From positions 1,612,001 through 1,676,000 of the forward strand of contig CP137323.1 of the NCBI GenBank assembly GCA_033182465.1: a DNA stretch of 64,000 bases. Reading direction: 5' to 3'. The first letter of the stretch is position 1. Each line of letters starts with the position of its first letter. This document shows positions 1 to 11,200 of the stretch, one piece after another. The DNA is from Sanghuangporus weigelae (taxonomy: Eukaryota > Basidiomycota > Agaricomycetes > Hymenochaetales > Hymenochaetaceae). The translations under genes were made by a program, and so were the position numbers. Below the pieces are notes generated by a model that saw only the letters and a list, made by a program, of their open reading frames with translations, ran no database searches and had not been told where the DNA came from.

Positions 1-1
1 T

Positions 2-484
2 TGCTTTGACATTAGTGTGGGTATCTAATGCGATACCTCGCCCACCAACAAAACGTGCAGCTGCCATTGGAATCGTAAATGGATTTGGCAATATCGGGAA
101 CCTGTTAGTTACAATTTCAACTCTGATGTTTCCATCGAAGAAACTCATTCCCGTTTTCCCTCTAGGGTTGGCTCGTTCGCATGGAAGGCAGAATGGGGTC
201 CCACCTACCATCAATCGATGTTCATTGGTATCGGTTCTCTTGCATTGAGCACACTCCTCGCTATTGGTAATATTTTCAAGACTTGATAATGGTCAACTTT
301 GGGCTCACCTGCACGGACAGTGATACGGTATATCCTCATACATGACAACAAGAAGCTCGACAGAGACGAATTGGGTGAGCTAATGGGCGCGAACCGAGAA
401 CGAATCGAGGAGTTCGCTCGTCTAGAAGGAATCACATTTGAGGAAGCTTTGGAGAGAAAACGGGGTTTCAGGTATTTGTACTGA
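2..484 (+). CDS. MFS transporter, Dal5/TNA1 (anion:cation symporter) family, 3' part only
   Basis: This is the C-terminal end of a plasma-membrane major facilitator transporter whose 5' part lies left of the window. Three exons can be read. The first ends at the GNIGNL motif. An intron (donor GTTAGTT, acceptor CCCTCTAG) leads to an exon beginning GSFAWKAEWGPTYHQS. A second intron (GTAATATT...GGACAG) leads to the cytosolic tail, which ends ERKRGFRYLY and stop. The motifs RPPxKRAAAIxIVN and WGPxYHQS are typical of fungal allantoate, nicotinate, biotin and pantothenate permeases of this family. The next gene is a paralogue in the same orientation with nearly the same tail, so this is a tandem pair. 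Sequence does not give the substrate. Confidence 0.85.
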
Positions 485-1124
485 ATTGGCTTTTCAGGCT
501 TTATGTAGCCGTGTCTTTCGAGGTGAATTTGTACTGTATTTGTTCTTTTCGCCATTTACATGCGGATATTCACGTGATGTCAAATTCGGTCTGTGAAAAT
601 CGGAGAAATTATGACCGATCTTGTCCTCAACCTCAAACTCATCCCCGATGGTGCTCTTGAGATCTTCACAGTGAACTAATTATGACGACTATTCTTGTCA
701 GCTATCTAGAGTTCTTGGTTGCAGATGTCCAAACGAAGATTGACGATGCTCGTTCGAACTTCGAAAGTAGCCGTGCTCCAGAGATTTCCTCGCTTCTACA
801 AGGACAGGACAAAAGTGATAGCTCAAAATACCTTCGGCATGGCTTCGCGTCCTTTCTTTCGCACTGTTTGCACCATTTCTGTCACGGGAAGGTATTTTGG
901 AGCGTCTAAATTTCAACGTGGTCATGCTTCCGTTCACTTCGTGTACGAATGTATAGAACTTGCGCATCTTCGTCCAGTTCTGTTCTTTCGTGAAGCTGTC
1001 TGTGCAGATAAATATGCTCAACTATTAACGCTCGCTCTCACGCCTCCAGGGCGCCGGTCATTCCTTAAGATCATTCGCCCCCCTTCTTCCTGGCCTTGCG
1101 TTCATACCGCCCCATATCACGGTC
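485..1124. other. Intergenic spacer between tandem MFS genes
   Basis: This stretch should hold the 3' end of the first transporter transcript and the promoter of the second. A 142-codon open frame crosses it, but it has no recognisable domain, overlaps the start of the downstream gene in another frame, and is taken as chance. Nothing else is supported. Confidence 0.5.
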
Positions 1125-3746
1125 ATGGACCGTATTCTAGAGTCTAAGGGCGTGTCTGAAAAATCCGTCACAGAACTGCGCATCGAGACGACTTCTGTAG
1201 ACGATACTGTGCCTGTAGAGAAAGAAGCAAACTCGCAAACAAGTAACGCTATTCTTTCTGATTCTGAAAGGCGCAGGAAGGAGGAACGACGTTTGATTCG
1301 AAAAGTGGATATGCGTCTTTTGCCGATGGTGTTCATTATCTTCGTTATGAATTATATCGACGTAGGTGAAACTTACTCATCTGTTTCAATGATGCTTTTA
1401 TTGACCGCATACAATTGACTCTATTGCAGAGGATTGCTGTGACGGCTGCAAGGCTTAAGGGACTTGAACAAGATCTCGGTCTGTCTGGTAAGAGACACGG
1501 TTCGTTAGACCTCAAAAGCCTGAAAGTTTATCCCCTTTCAGATGTACAGTATGACGCGGTCGTGGCGATTGTGTATGTCTCCTACTGTCCGGCTCAACTA
1601 CCTTCAAATATGGTATGTGGAATCGAACCATACCGTCTTTAGGAGCTGAAATATTTTGATCCTCACTTGTCTGGTCCCTCTTCCAATTAGATTCTGAATC
1701 GTGTCAAGAGGTACCTTCAATGTTCCCAGATACAGGCTCTGCTTAGATATATACACGTTGTGCCAGGCCTTCGTGGTATATTGGCATCTGTACAGTGTTG
1801 TGGGGACTGATTAGCGCCCTGTCTGGAGTAAGCTTCTTTTGCCTTCTGCTCTCCATTTTACCGGATTGCTTATACAAAAAACTATCTTGTTCCGTGTAGG
1901 TTACGCGAGATTTCAGCGGCATTCTAGCATGCCGGTTTTTCCTCGGTTTCCCTGAAGCTGCTTTTTATCCCGGAGCCTCCTACCTGCTATCGAGATGGTA
2001 TACGCGGAAGGTATTTTTGATCTTATGATTAACATTTGGCGACCAGGATTGTGATGTTGTCACAACCAGGAACTCGCGTTTCGATCTTCAATATTATATG
2101 CTGGCCTACTGATATCGAATGCATTTGGAAGCGTGAGACTCTGTCTTGAATTCGGTTTGCATACTAAGAAATATGTATCATCTGTAGCTCTTGGCCGCGG
2201 GTATTCTGTCCGGTATGGATGGAAAAAGCGGTATACGCGGTTGGAGATGGTAAAATTATTCATAAGTTATCCATTCTGCACTGAAACTTTCTCGTTTAGG
2301 CTGTTTATCATTGAGGTCAATGCATATAAAATATATCAACTGAAATCTGATCGGTCTCGCCATACAGGGCGCCTTCACGGTGTGCATCGGGTTATTAGCA
2401 ATGTGATTGCGTCCGTCCTATGCTATTCTGGCTCGTGTACTGATACTGCCCTGCTTAGATGGTCGCTACCTGATTACGTACGTTTCACAGTCATCTTCAG
2501 AAATCTCCTACAAACTTCTCTCTAGCCCACGGATACACGATGGTTGTCTGCAGGGGAGACGCGCCTGGCGCAAATGAGACTCGCTGAAGACGTAGGCGAG
2601 GCTGATCAGGACATCAAATCCGAGACGTGAGTATCAGTGTCCAGTGAATGAAACCTGCAATCCAGAATCCTTACACAGTACTAGTATGTGGAGCGGCGTG
2701 AAGCTTGCTTGCAAGGACTACAAAGTGGTCATTTTTTCCTTTATGTTTTTGTCGCAGCTCCTCGGTCTGAGCTTCATAAACTTCTTCCCGACGTAAGTGA
2801 TATGATTGATCTTCATTATTCTAGCATCGGCCTGACGGAGTTGAAAGGTTGACATCCACGTTGGGATTCAATAGTGCGATCAGTCTGCTCCTTGCCGCGT
2901 GAGTATTATTGTACATATATGTCTTGACTCGCTCACCAGATTATTTAGCCCACCGTGGATGTTCGCGACTATTCTCTGCCTCTTAAATGCCTTCCATGCA
3001 GGTCAATCCATTTGAACCATGAAACCACTTCATACCACTGACGTGCTCATCCCGCAGACCGAACAGGAGAGAGATTCTTTCATAATGCAGGGCCATTATG
3101 GAGTACTATCACTGGCTATATCATAGGGCTGTCGACTTCGGTTCTTGGTGGTCGGTATTTTGGGATGTTCCTGATGGCAAGCGGTTGGGCAGGTGAGCGC
3201 TGGTCGGCACTTGTTACAGTAAAACCGTATGTGCACGGAGCCGATTTCCAAATATAGGATCTTGTTTGACGTTGGTCTGGCTCTCTAACACGATTCCTCG
3301 TCCACCTGCGAAGCGCGCGGCAGCCATCGCTATAGTGAACGCATCTGGAAATGTAGCGAATATGTATGTTCCCCGTTACGAGCACCTACTGGTGATTTAG
3401 AACTGATCTAGCGATAATCAGTATAGGGTCGTTCGCATGGAAAGCATCATGGGGACCCGCTTACCATCAATCCATGGTGATCTGTATGTCATCACTTGTC
3501 GTTGCTTCATTGCTTGGATTCAGTAAGTTCCACCGCACAATTGGTCCTTCGAACCAACCGACCATCTCATCTCTCATACTAGCGATACGCTCTATTCTTA
3601 TCCGCGACAACAAAAAACTTGAAAGGGAAGAGATAAATAACCTCACATATGCACACAAGGAGCGCATAGAAGAGTTTGCACGCCTTGAGGGCATCACATT
3701 CGATGAAGCCCTGGCCAGGAAACGCGGGTTCAGGTACCTGTATTAG
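1125..3746 (+). CDS. MFS transporter, Dal5/TNA1 (anion:cation symporter) family, complete
   Basis: A complete 12-TM-type transporter split into about 14 exons. The ATG at 1125 opens a cytosolic N-terminus that leads into DMRLLPMVFIIFVMNYID, the start of TM1. Spliced in phase, the next exons give RIAVTAARLKGLEQDLGL, VQYDAVVAIVYVSY, RPSWYIGICTVLWGLISALSG and then the family hallmark FFLGFPEAAFYPGASYLLSRWY. Later exons carry GLLISNAFGS, LLAAGILSGMDGKSGIRGWRW, the WLSAGETRLAQMRLAEDVG loop, IPRPPAKRAAAIAIVNASGN and WGPAYHQS. The protein ends ARKRGFRYLY. Known relatives import allantoate/ureidosuccinate, nicotinate, biotin or pantothenate with protons; which applies here cannot be told. It lies 640 bp downstream of a paralogue and tail-to-tail with the lactate dehydrogenase gene. 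Confidence 0.88.
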
Positions 3747-3886
3747 GACAGCCGCGGAGGCTTGAGAAGATGCAGCACTCGATAAATGACGTGTAATTCT
3801 AATGTCGTAAACCACGGTTTTGCAATGATGATACAAGAGAATATATTCATTCACAAGACATTGTTCCGTCCAGATGAGATTTCAAA

Positions 3887-6524
3887 TCATAACTTGGCCA
3901 GAGTTGACTGCTTCACATCGTGTTTCGCTTCCCGAAGAACGGCACCTCGCATGCCTTCATCTGAAATAATAAGAATGACGTCAATGAATATGAGAGCTTG
4001 CAAAAGTTGAAGACTGGGCTGAATAGACGCACAGTTTTCGTCATATAACCTATCGGTAGGAACCGAAACGATATGGCTGTGTATGTTACTTGCATCCACC
4101 GACTCAGGACCGACATCAGCGATTGTCGGAGTGCCAAGGAGGCGCATGTTCATCTCAAACTCATCCTTGCAGACGGACGTTTTAGTCCCCCACTCGATTT
4201 GGCTGAAATTAGCTAAACGTACCTTCAAGATGGAAAGCGCTTTATCAACACCATCGACGCCGTACGCGGAGTACGCATACAAGAATGGTCGTCCGATACC
4301 AACAGCAGTCGCGCCAAGCGCAACAGCCTTCAGTACATCCGATGCGCGTCGCACACCACCATCCACGAAAAGCTGGAACCTCCCGTCCTTCAGCGGGAAG
4401 GTAATTCCACGCCTTTGCTTGAAGGCGTCAACGACAGAAACTAAAATCTCGATACCTGAAGGAGCGGTGTCGAGCTGCCGACCACCGTGGTTTGAAAGTA
4501 CGACACCTGCAACACCGGCGTCGTATGCACGGAGAGCATCCTCCCATCGCTGGACTCCTTTGAGAATAATGGGCACTAGATTTACGGAGTTGGTGAGTTT
4601 CAGTAGCTTCATTTGAGGAACGGAACCTACTCTTGGTGATGCTCTTGAACCAAGGAATGTCCTTCCAGCTAAGTGAAGGGTCTATGAATGACTATCAATC
4701 AACTTATTAGTAAGTATCAAAGAAAGAAATACGAAAGAGCACGTACACTGATAGCTCGAGCGGCTCCCTGGTCCCTGTTCACAGATCCATCACCCCTCTG
4801 AACGTTGGCACCTTCGTCATCAAATTTCATGCGCATGTCCTGCAATACATCATGCAAAGCTCCTGTTGGTCTCTACACTTGCGTCCCGTAGTAACAGATT
4901 AACTTGCCTTCTCGCGTCTACCAAGCTGTGGTGCATCAACGGTGACGAACAGACCCTTGATCCCTCGTTCCTCAGCGTGTCGCACGATGCGCTCGGTGAC
5001 CTTACGATCCTTATTTACGTATAATTGCATGAACTGGACCTGGCCGGGAGCAGCTGCATCGACAATTTGATCAAATGAACATGAAGCGAGCGTCGGAATC
5101 TGATTCAATAGATAAGGATTAGCATCTAAGGAAATGATGTTGGAGTCAAACGAGAGAACGAACCATCTGAATGACCCCATGCTTTGCAGCACCACGAGTG
5201 AGGTTCAGCTCGCCATCTGGATGCCCTAGTTTTCCAAGAGCAGTTGCTGTCTAAAGAGAAGATAACTTCACTACATGTTGCATCTTTGGACAAAGCCGGG
5301 AGACTTACAATGTAGATCGGCATACTCGACGACTGCCTAAGTAACGATGTGGAGAAATCCACTTTCTCAACATCTACTAGGACTTGGGGACGGAACCACA
5401 CCCTTTAAAAGTTCGCAAACATCAAATCTCAATCGTCAGACATGCTTTCGGATAGTAGATGTGCTAACCGTAAGTATGCCCCGCGGTTCTCCCTCAAGGT
5501 GATCTCATCGTCGGCTGCGCTACTGTAATATGCCCAAGCACGGGGAGGAAGGACTTGGCGTGCAATGCTCTCAAAGTCGTGCAGGTTAAGAATGGAGGAA
5601 ACAGGTGGGACTGAGGCAAGCAGTTCTTTGCGTCGTTTCTCCTCTTCTGACTCTTCGACATGTACGCTCTTAGATGAGGATGGGTCGATGATTCCGAGAC
5701 TTAGTGAAATAGAAGCGAAATTAGATATGGATAGATTCAAAGAAATGAACGTACTGCTTTGAAGGATGCAAGTGGGTCGTGATAGCATCTGGCGGGTGAA
5801 TTGGATCATATTCCTTGCTACAGATGAGACATGAGCAAAGGTGAACTTGTTCGGTCCAATCAAAAGCTCACGTTGCGTCTTTGCCACCGTACTTTAGAAT
5901 AATTTTGCTTCCACCTGAGATAGCTATTGAGAATGCGTCCGACTACCATATTTACCTTTCTTGCATACCTGGGTGGTCTTTACTCGGGGATGAGCCATCA
6001 TGATCGTCGTTGTCAAGAATCGCGGCAACTTACCATCAAGGAAGTCGGTAACATCGTAGACTTTCCCTAGTGCAACGGCACAGAGTTAGCATACGCCGTT
6101 TCGCTTCAGAGAATAGCCAAGAAGACATGCTCGACAAGCGAGAAGGCGCGCGAAGGACACCTCAGGGTCATCCGAGCAATCAGCGATGCGTGCTCGGCAG
6201 ACTCTATGACAGCTTCAAGCACTTAAACTCTCCGAAGGCCATCAACGAGGCTCGAAACGGCACCGAGCATCCAAAGATACGGACAAAGCTTGAAATCGAA
6301 ATGCTCAGGAGTCATAGGTCTGCCGGCTGCAATCGTCAACACTGTTTCTCTGATGGCAACTTGGCCAATCCAGTTATTCAAACGGCACGACGACGCAATT
6401 GTCCTGTGGCGAAAAACGACACGACAGACTCACCGTGAACGATAATCCAGCAGCTGTCCCTAGTATTGTGTGCGGCAATCTCTTCCGCCGACATAATTTT
6501 CATGTTCTGCGACGGCTCGCTCAT
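3887..6524 (-). CDS. CYB2: L-lactate dehydrogenase (cytochrome), flavocytochrome b2-like
   Basis: The product should oxidise L-lactate (or a related 2-hydroxy acid) to the 2-oxo acid with FMN, passing electrons through heme b2 to cytochrome c. The ATG at 6524 starts MSEPSQNMKIMSAEEIAAHN. The cytochrome b5 domain continues WIIVHGKVYDVTDFLDGHPGG, with the heme-ligand HPGG. A hinge and the FMN domain follow: AWAYYSSAADDE, FMQLYVNKDR, GLFVTVDAPQLGRRE, ILKGVQRWEDALRAYDAG, VVLSNHGGRQLD (catalytic His/Arg) and DGGVRRASDVLKA. The last exon, joined through a TTTCAG acceptor, ends KQSTLAKL. All key residues are present. The first intron (6067-6433) is about 367 nt, far longer than the others. No clear mitochondrial presequence precedes the heme domain, so mitochondrial import is not assured. 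Confidence 0.9.
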
Positions 6525-8237
6525 TTCTGGTGCCTGGTACTGAAGACAACTTAGCAAAAGAGTGATATCTAGCAGATATTATGGCCAAAGACGACGACAA
6601 GACAGAGGCTGAAATAAATACTGCCGGCTATCCGCTGAATCGCGATTACCCAACGGATCCCGTCGAATCCGTTTACCCCGCCCCGCAATTTTATTACGTC
6701 AGCCACGAAATGTTTTTATTGCCATTGCCATTTTGGCGATTGGCTGGCCGGTTGTCGGTGCGTGTTATGTTCTCCCACCTGACCAACAGTCTCTAATCAA
6801 TTTCATCTCCGTGCGGATGGCCGTTGATGATGGACGCATAGCCTGAATGTTGAACGTGTTTCCCTTGTCGATGCGTATCTCCGCCCAGACTGCAAAGCGA
6901 CTTGCCTTGGTCTTGGTCTGCAGTCGATAGTTCGTCGATTACTCGTTCAGTAACTCGATGCATTGATGGAGATTGTCAGGACTTGCCGCCAGGCCGTCGA
7001 TGTCCGCTACCACCAGCAGGAAACGGAGAGCCGATTGGAAGAAAAAAAAAGAAGGATCACTAAAAATAACACTCCGCTCAGCAACAACTTTTATCGCCCG
7101 ATAATGGAGACGAGAATAGAACAAGTTCTTCAGTACGCACTCAAGATGGCCTCCCAAATGGCTAATAATAATTCCCTTGTGCTCCTGCCGAACACGCATT
7201 AGAGCTGTGTCTCCTTCTCGTTCCGCTTCTTCCTGTCTCATTTTCCGTTTTCTGGAACTTCTGAGGTCATCGTCTCCCCCTTTCTTTCTCTACGGGTGGA
7301 AATCGTGATTCCGCTGAGTGCTGGAACCTTAAGGATAAATGGATATCTTGAATTCAGAGAGGATATTGCACCACGATGGTATGGAGCACGGAAGGAACTT
7401 CGTCTCTTTCTACCATCAACGCGCTTTATACGTCCATTGCAAATTATAACCGAGTCACGGCGCGCCTCCGCTGGCGACCCGTCACTGGATGCATTTGCTT
7501 CTACACCACATTTCCGCGGTAGTACCATTAATTATCTCCGTGGCGTTCTCTCTTCAGACGCTTATGTAAGCATTACAGCTTGCTTTACCCTCCTGCTCGA
7601 CTTTTGAAGTGAGATTCAGTGAACTGGGAGTCATGCAACACTCGATTTAATTCCGAAACAGTGCCGTATATGTTCGAGAGTAAAAGGCGAGTCTGGAAAA
7701 ATATCGTGCAAGAAGCGTTGATGTCAGCGTAACAGCCATCTGTGAAAGACAACAAAACGCGCTTCTGGCCAGCAGGACAAGCGCTTACACCTCCAGTAAA
7801 TTTCCGCGAGTGTAAAAATCTACTATCTACTTGATCAGGTTCAGGTCTTTAATGCTAGCGTTGAATTTATTAAAAGTGGATTTTCCTGAACGGCCTTAGT
7901 GCGGAGAAAAGAGGAGTCCAGAGTTATCCCACGCAGGATGCGACACGGTATGATCAATTCCGGTCAGTGGAAAGAGATTCATTATCTAGTATCTTTATAT
8001 AGATGGACTTTGGATCGTGAAACGTCATTTTATATATGTAGGATAAAAAGAAAGTGCAGTATCAAGGACCGCATTCTGTTGTTTCTCGTAAGTCACTGAA
8101 TAGAACACACATTCCTAAAATTCAGTTGTTTGGCCGGAAAGAAGCAACATTTGCAACGGGGTAACAATGCGGTCTTAGCCACGAGAGTATTTTACAGTAA
8201 CGGAAAGAACATGTAGTAACATTACTACGGTTACATG
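6525..8237. other. 1.7 kb gene-poor stretch with broken coding fragments
   Basis: No complete gene can be supported. From 6581 a plus-strand frame begins MAKDDDKTEAEINTAGYPLN. Around 6712 its hydrophobic continuation (FIAIAILAIGWPVVGACYVL) lies in a different frame, as if frameshifted. On the minus strand, 6939-7241 is open and ends SALRFLLVVADIDGLAASPD followed by a short tail, resembling a protein C-terminus but matching nothing I know. The remainder, to the end of the NLR gene, is AT-richer and shows nothing. Confidence 0.35.
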
Positions 8238-11200
8238 CTACGCGGGATTAAAGCATTTCGTCCATTGCTCGCCAAGGGCCGCGTCAGCGAAGTCAAGCTT
8301 GGTGGAAAATTCGCAGCTGAAGACGGCTGTATTGCGAGGCCTCCAGAGCGTTCTACGAAGGTCAGGGGGGATCCACAACATCAGATTGCGCCGTTCATGC
8401 CCACCCAGCACCCAGCCGCTCTCTCCCACGATCCAATCCGAAAATCCAACACTGTTAGACGAACTAGCGACTATAGCACTTCTATCTTCACTTTGCACCA
8501 AATGCCGAAGAAGATCTGAAACATCCCAACACCTGACTATATTGTCCAAGGAACCGGATGCTATTCGCGAGCCACCAGGAGATAGCGCAAGAGACGAAAT
8601 GGCGCTCGCATGTCCCCCCTCCAAAGTCAAAACAGATTGGCCTCTTTGCACACTCCAGACTCGTATCGAGAGGTCGGCAGAACCTGAGATGACATACTCT
8701 CCAGTAACGAAAAAGAGGACTGTCCATACAGCTTGCGCATGCCAGAAGGGACCGTTGACGATCTGACGGCTCTCCGTGTTCCATACTATAACGGATCCGT
8801 CGTAGGAACTTGAAACAAGCCGAGTCTTATCTGGAGAAAAGTGGACCGAGGACACTGCGAATGTGTGCCCATTCAGTGGCTCAGAAACGGTTTTCCAGGA
8901 TTCCGTATCCCAAATGTTGATTTTTGAGTCCCATGAGCCACATGCGATCCGTTTACCATCATATGAGAAAGTGATTGCAGCGACCATACTCGAGTGATCG
9001 CGTAACGGCCCAGCGATGAGCTGGCCACTCTCTATGTCCCACACTCTGATTTCCCCTCTATTATCACCGCAGACTGCTATTCGGCCGTTAGGTGATAAGG
9101 CAATGCAACCCACGGGACTCTGCGTTTCCATGGAATCAGAAACGAGTTCTCCTGTCTCCAGGTTCCAGACTCTGATTAGGCCATCCCATGAACCAGTAAT
9201 GAGATGCAAATTATTTGGTAGAACTGCTACGCCACTAACCACGGATGAGTGATTTAAAGGAGGGCCTATGAGATCTCCGCTTTCAGCATCCCAGGTCATA
9301 ACTGAGTAATCGTCTGAAGCAGATGAAATGCGAGTCCCGCCAACAGAAAAAGTGACGGATTTTATGGCATTCCTATGCCCTGCAAACAGTCCAGAATCCG
9401 ACATCGGAATCCATACGTCCCAAATCCTGACAGTCTCGTCGAAAGAGCCGGATACAATCCGTGTCCCATCCTTGGAAACAGAGATTGAGTTGATCATATC
9501 TACATGTCCTTCAAGAGGACCGGAAATGATCTTGCCACTCTCCACGTCCCACACTATTATCGTCTTATCGTAGGATCCAGAGACAATGAAGGTCCCATTG
9601 GGTAAGTACGCGACGGATGTAACATGCTGCCGGTGGCTATCGAAGATAGACACGACACTTCCACTTTTCACCTCCCATATTCTGACCGTGTTATCGCTTG
9701 ATCCGGAGACAATGTATTCGTTGTCCGGGGAGAACGCGACCGAGTTTACTCCATCTCTATGACCTTCGAGGGGTGCATGGTTAAGCTCTCCACTCTTTAC
9801 GCTCCATATTCGGATGGTCTTATCAACCGAGCCTGAGACAAGCTGCGTGCTATCAGGAGAAAACGCGATAGATCGTATCGTATCTGTGTGTCCCAAAAAA
9901 GGCTCTGCAAGAGTAGTGTAGTCATTTGCATCCCAGACAACGATTGTCTTGTCGGCCGACGCGGATGCAATCATCTCTACGCTGGACGAGAAAGTAACAG
10001 AGTAAATTCCTCCAGAATGTTCTTTTAGTGGCCCGCGAAGTAATTGCCCGATCACAACATCCCATACCATGAGAGCACCATCCAGAGAGCCCGAGACAAG
10101 TCGTCGCCCGTCGGGAGCAACGCTGATCGATTCAACACAGCTCTCGTGCCCTGTTAAAGGTGCAAAGGCTTCCTCTCCACTGTCAAGGTCCCAGACTCTG
10201 ACGGTCAAGTCGCTGGAGGCCGAAGCCACTCGCGTTCCATCAGGTAAAAAAGCTACCGACATGACTGTGCCAAGTTGGCCCTCAAATACTTTCAAGTAAA
10301 CCGGAGGCCTTTTGATCCCTTCGGTCTTCACCTGTACCATAGACGACATCTGCTTTGCGAAATGAGCTGATACTTCCGAGTCGTCCTTCATGATCGGAAT
10401 CATGGAGACGTAGATATGCGGTGCACTTTGCGTAATGGCGAAAGCAAAGGCGGTTACGAGTTCGCCAGCATCCCGTAGAAATGACGCCGTTTCCGTTGCG
10501 TATACCTACAAAAATCGATTGATTACACAAGTTTCAAGTGCTTACATTGTCTCTTACCTTTGTCCACGCGACGGCGTCAAGAATGGCCCGCCTGGCAACA
10601 CGAGCGAGTAGTTTAAGTAAGCTGAGCACCTCAAACCAGAACAGCAGACGTTGGTAAGTGAATTTCGAAAGCTTGGCAGCTAGTTCGCTGGAATATGGTA
10701 TGTCAATGAGGTGATGTGACCAATGCAAACAAGCATATTCTAGATGCGGTGGAATACAGGATTTGATTCGCTCAGGTAGACCTGGGACGTCATCGTTACG
10801 AACGGAAGACGTCTCAAGTCCGCATATATTGAATCGCAACATGCTCTTCATTATAGAAAAGCATCGCTGGGTGAGTGCACACTTTGCCGCAGGAATATCG
10901 ATGCGCCATGGATCGTCGGAGCAGTCTGAAGACATAAGATAGTCTGAAAAGGACGAGTGGAACAGGCTCACAGGCCCTCCCGGAGAGTAAGTCAGCACAC
11001 TCCTAAGTCTCGACAGTACAAGTAACGACGTCTCCTGCGCCGGAAAACTGAGAATGCTGTCTATGGTTTTCGACGTCAATGGTGCTTTGCTCAGAAGGAG
11101 CAGCGCCATGACCTTCTCAAAGCGATCTCGCGACCTCTTGCTCTCCCACGCGATTCCCGATCCACGGAGTATCGTCCCGTACAGTTCGTCCATACCGAAG

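Noticed and set aside
719-1147. 142-codon plus-strand open frame upstream of the second MFS gene
   Set aside because: It overlaps the start of the MFS gene in another frame, has no domain, and a promoter is needed in this interval.
6070-6438. 122-codon plus-strand frame antisense to the lactate dehydrogenase gene
   Set aside because: It coincides with the long intron and has no recognisable features; kept only as a note on that intron.
8488-9573. Several plus-strand frames antisense to the WD40 region
   Set aside because: They are shadows of the repeated WD40 codons and recur with repeat period.
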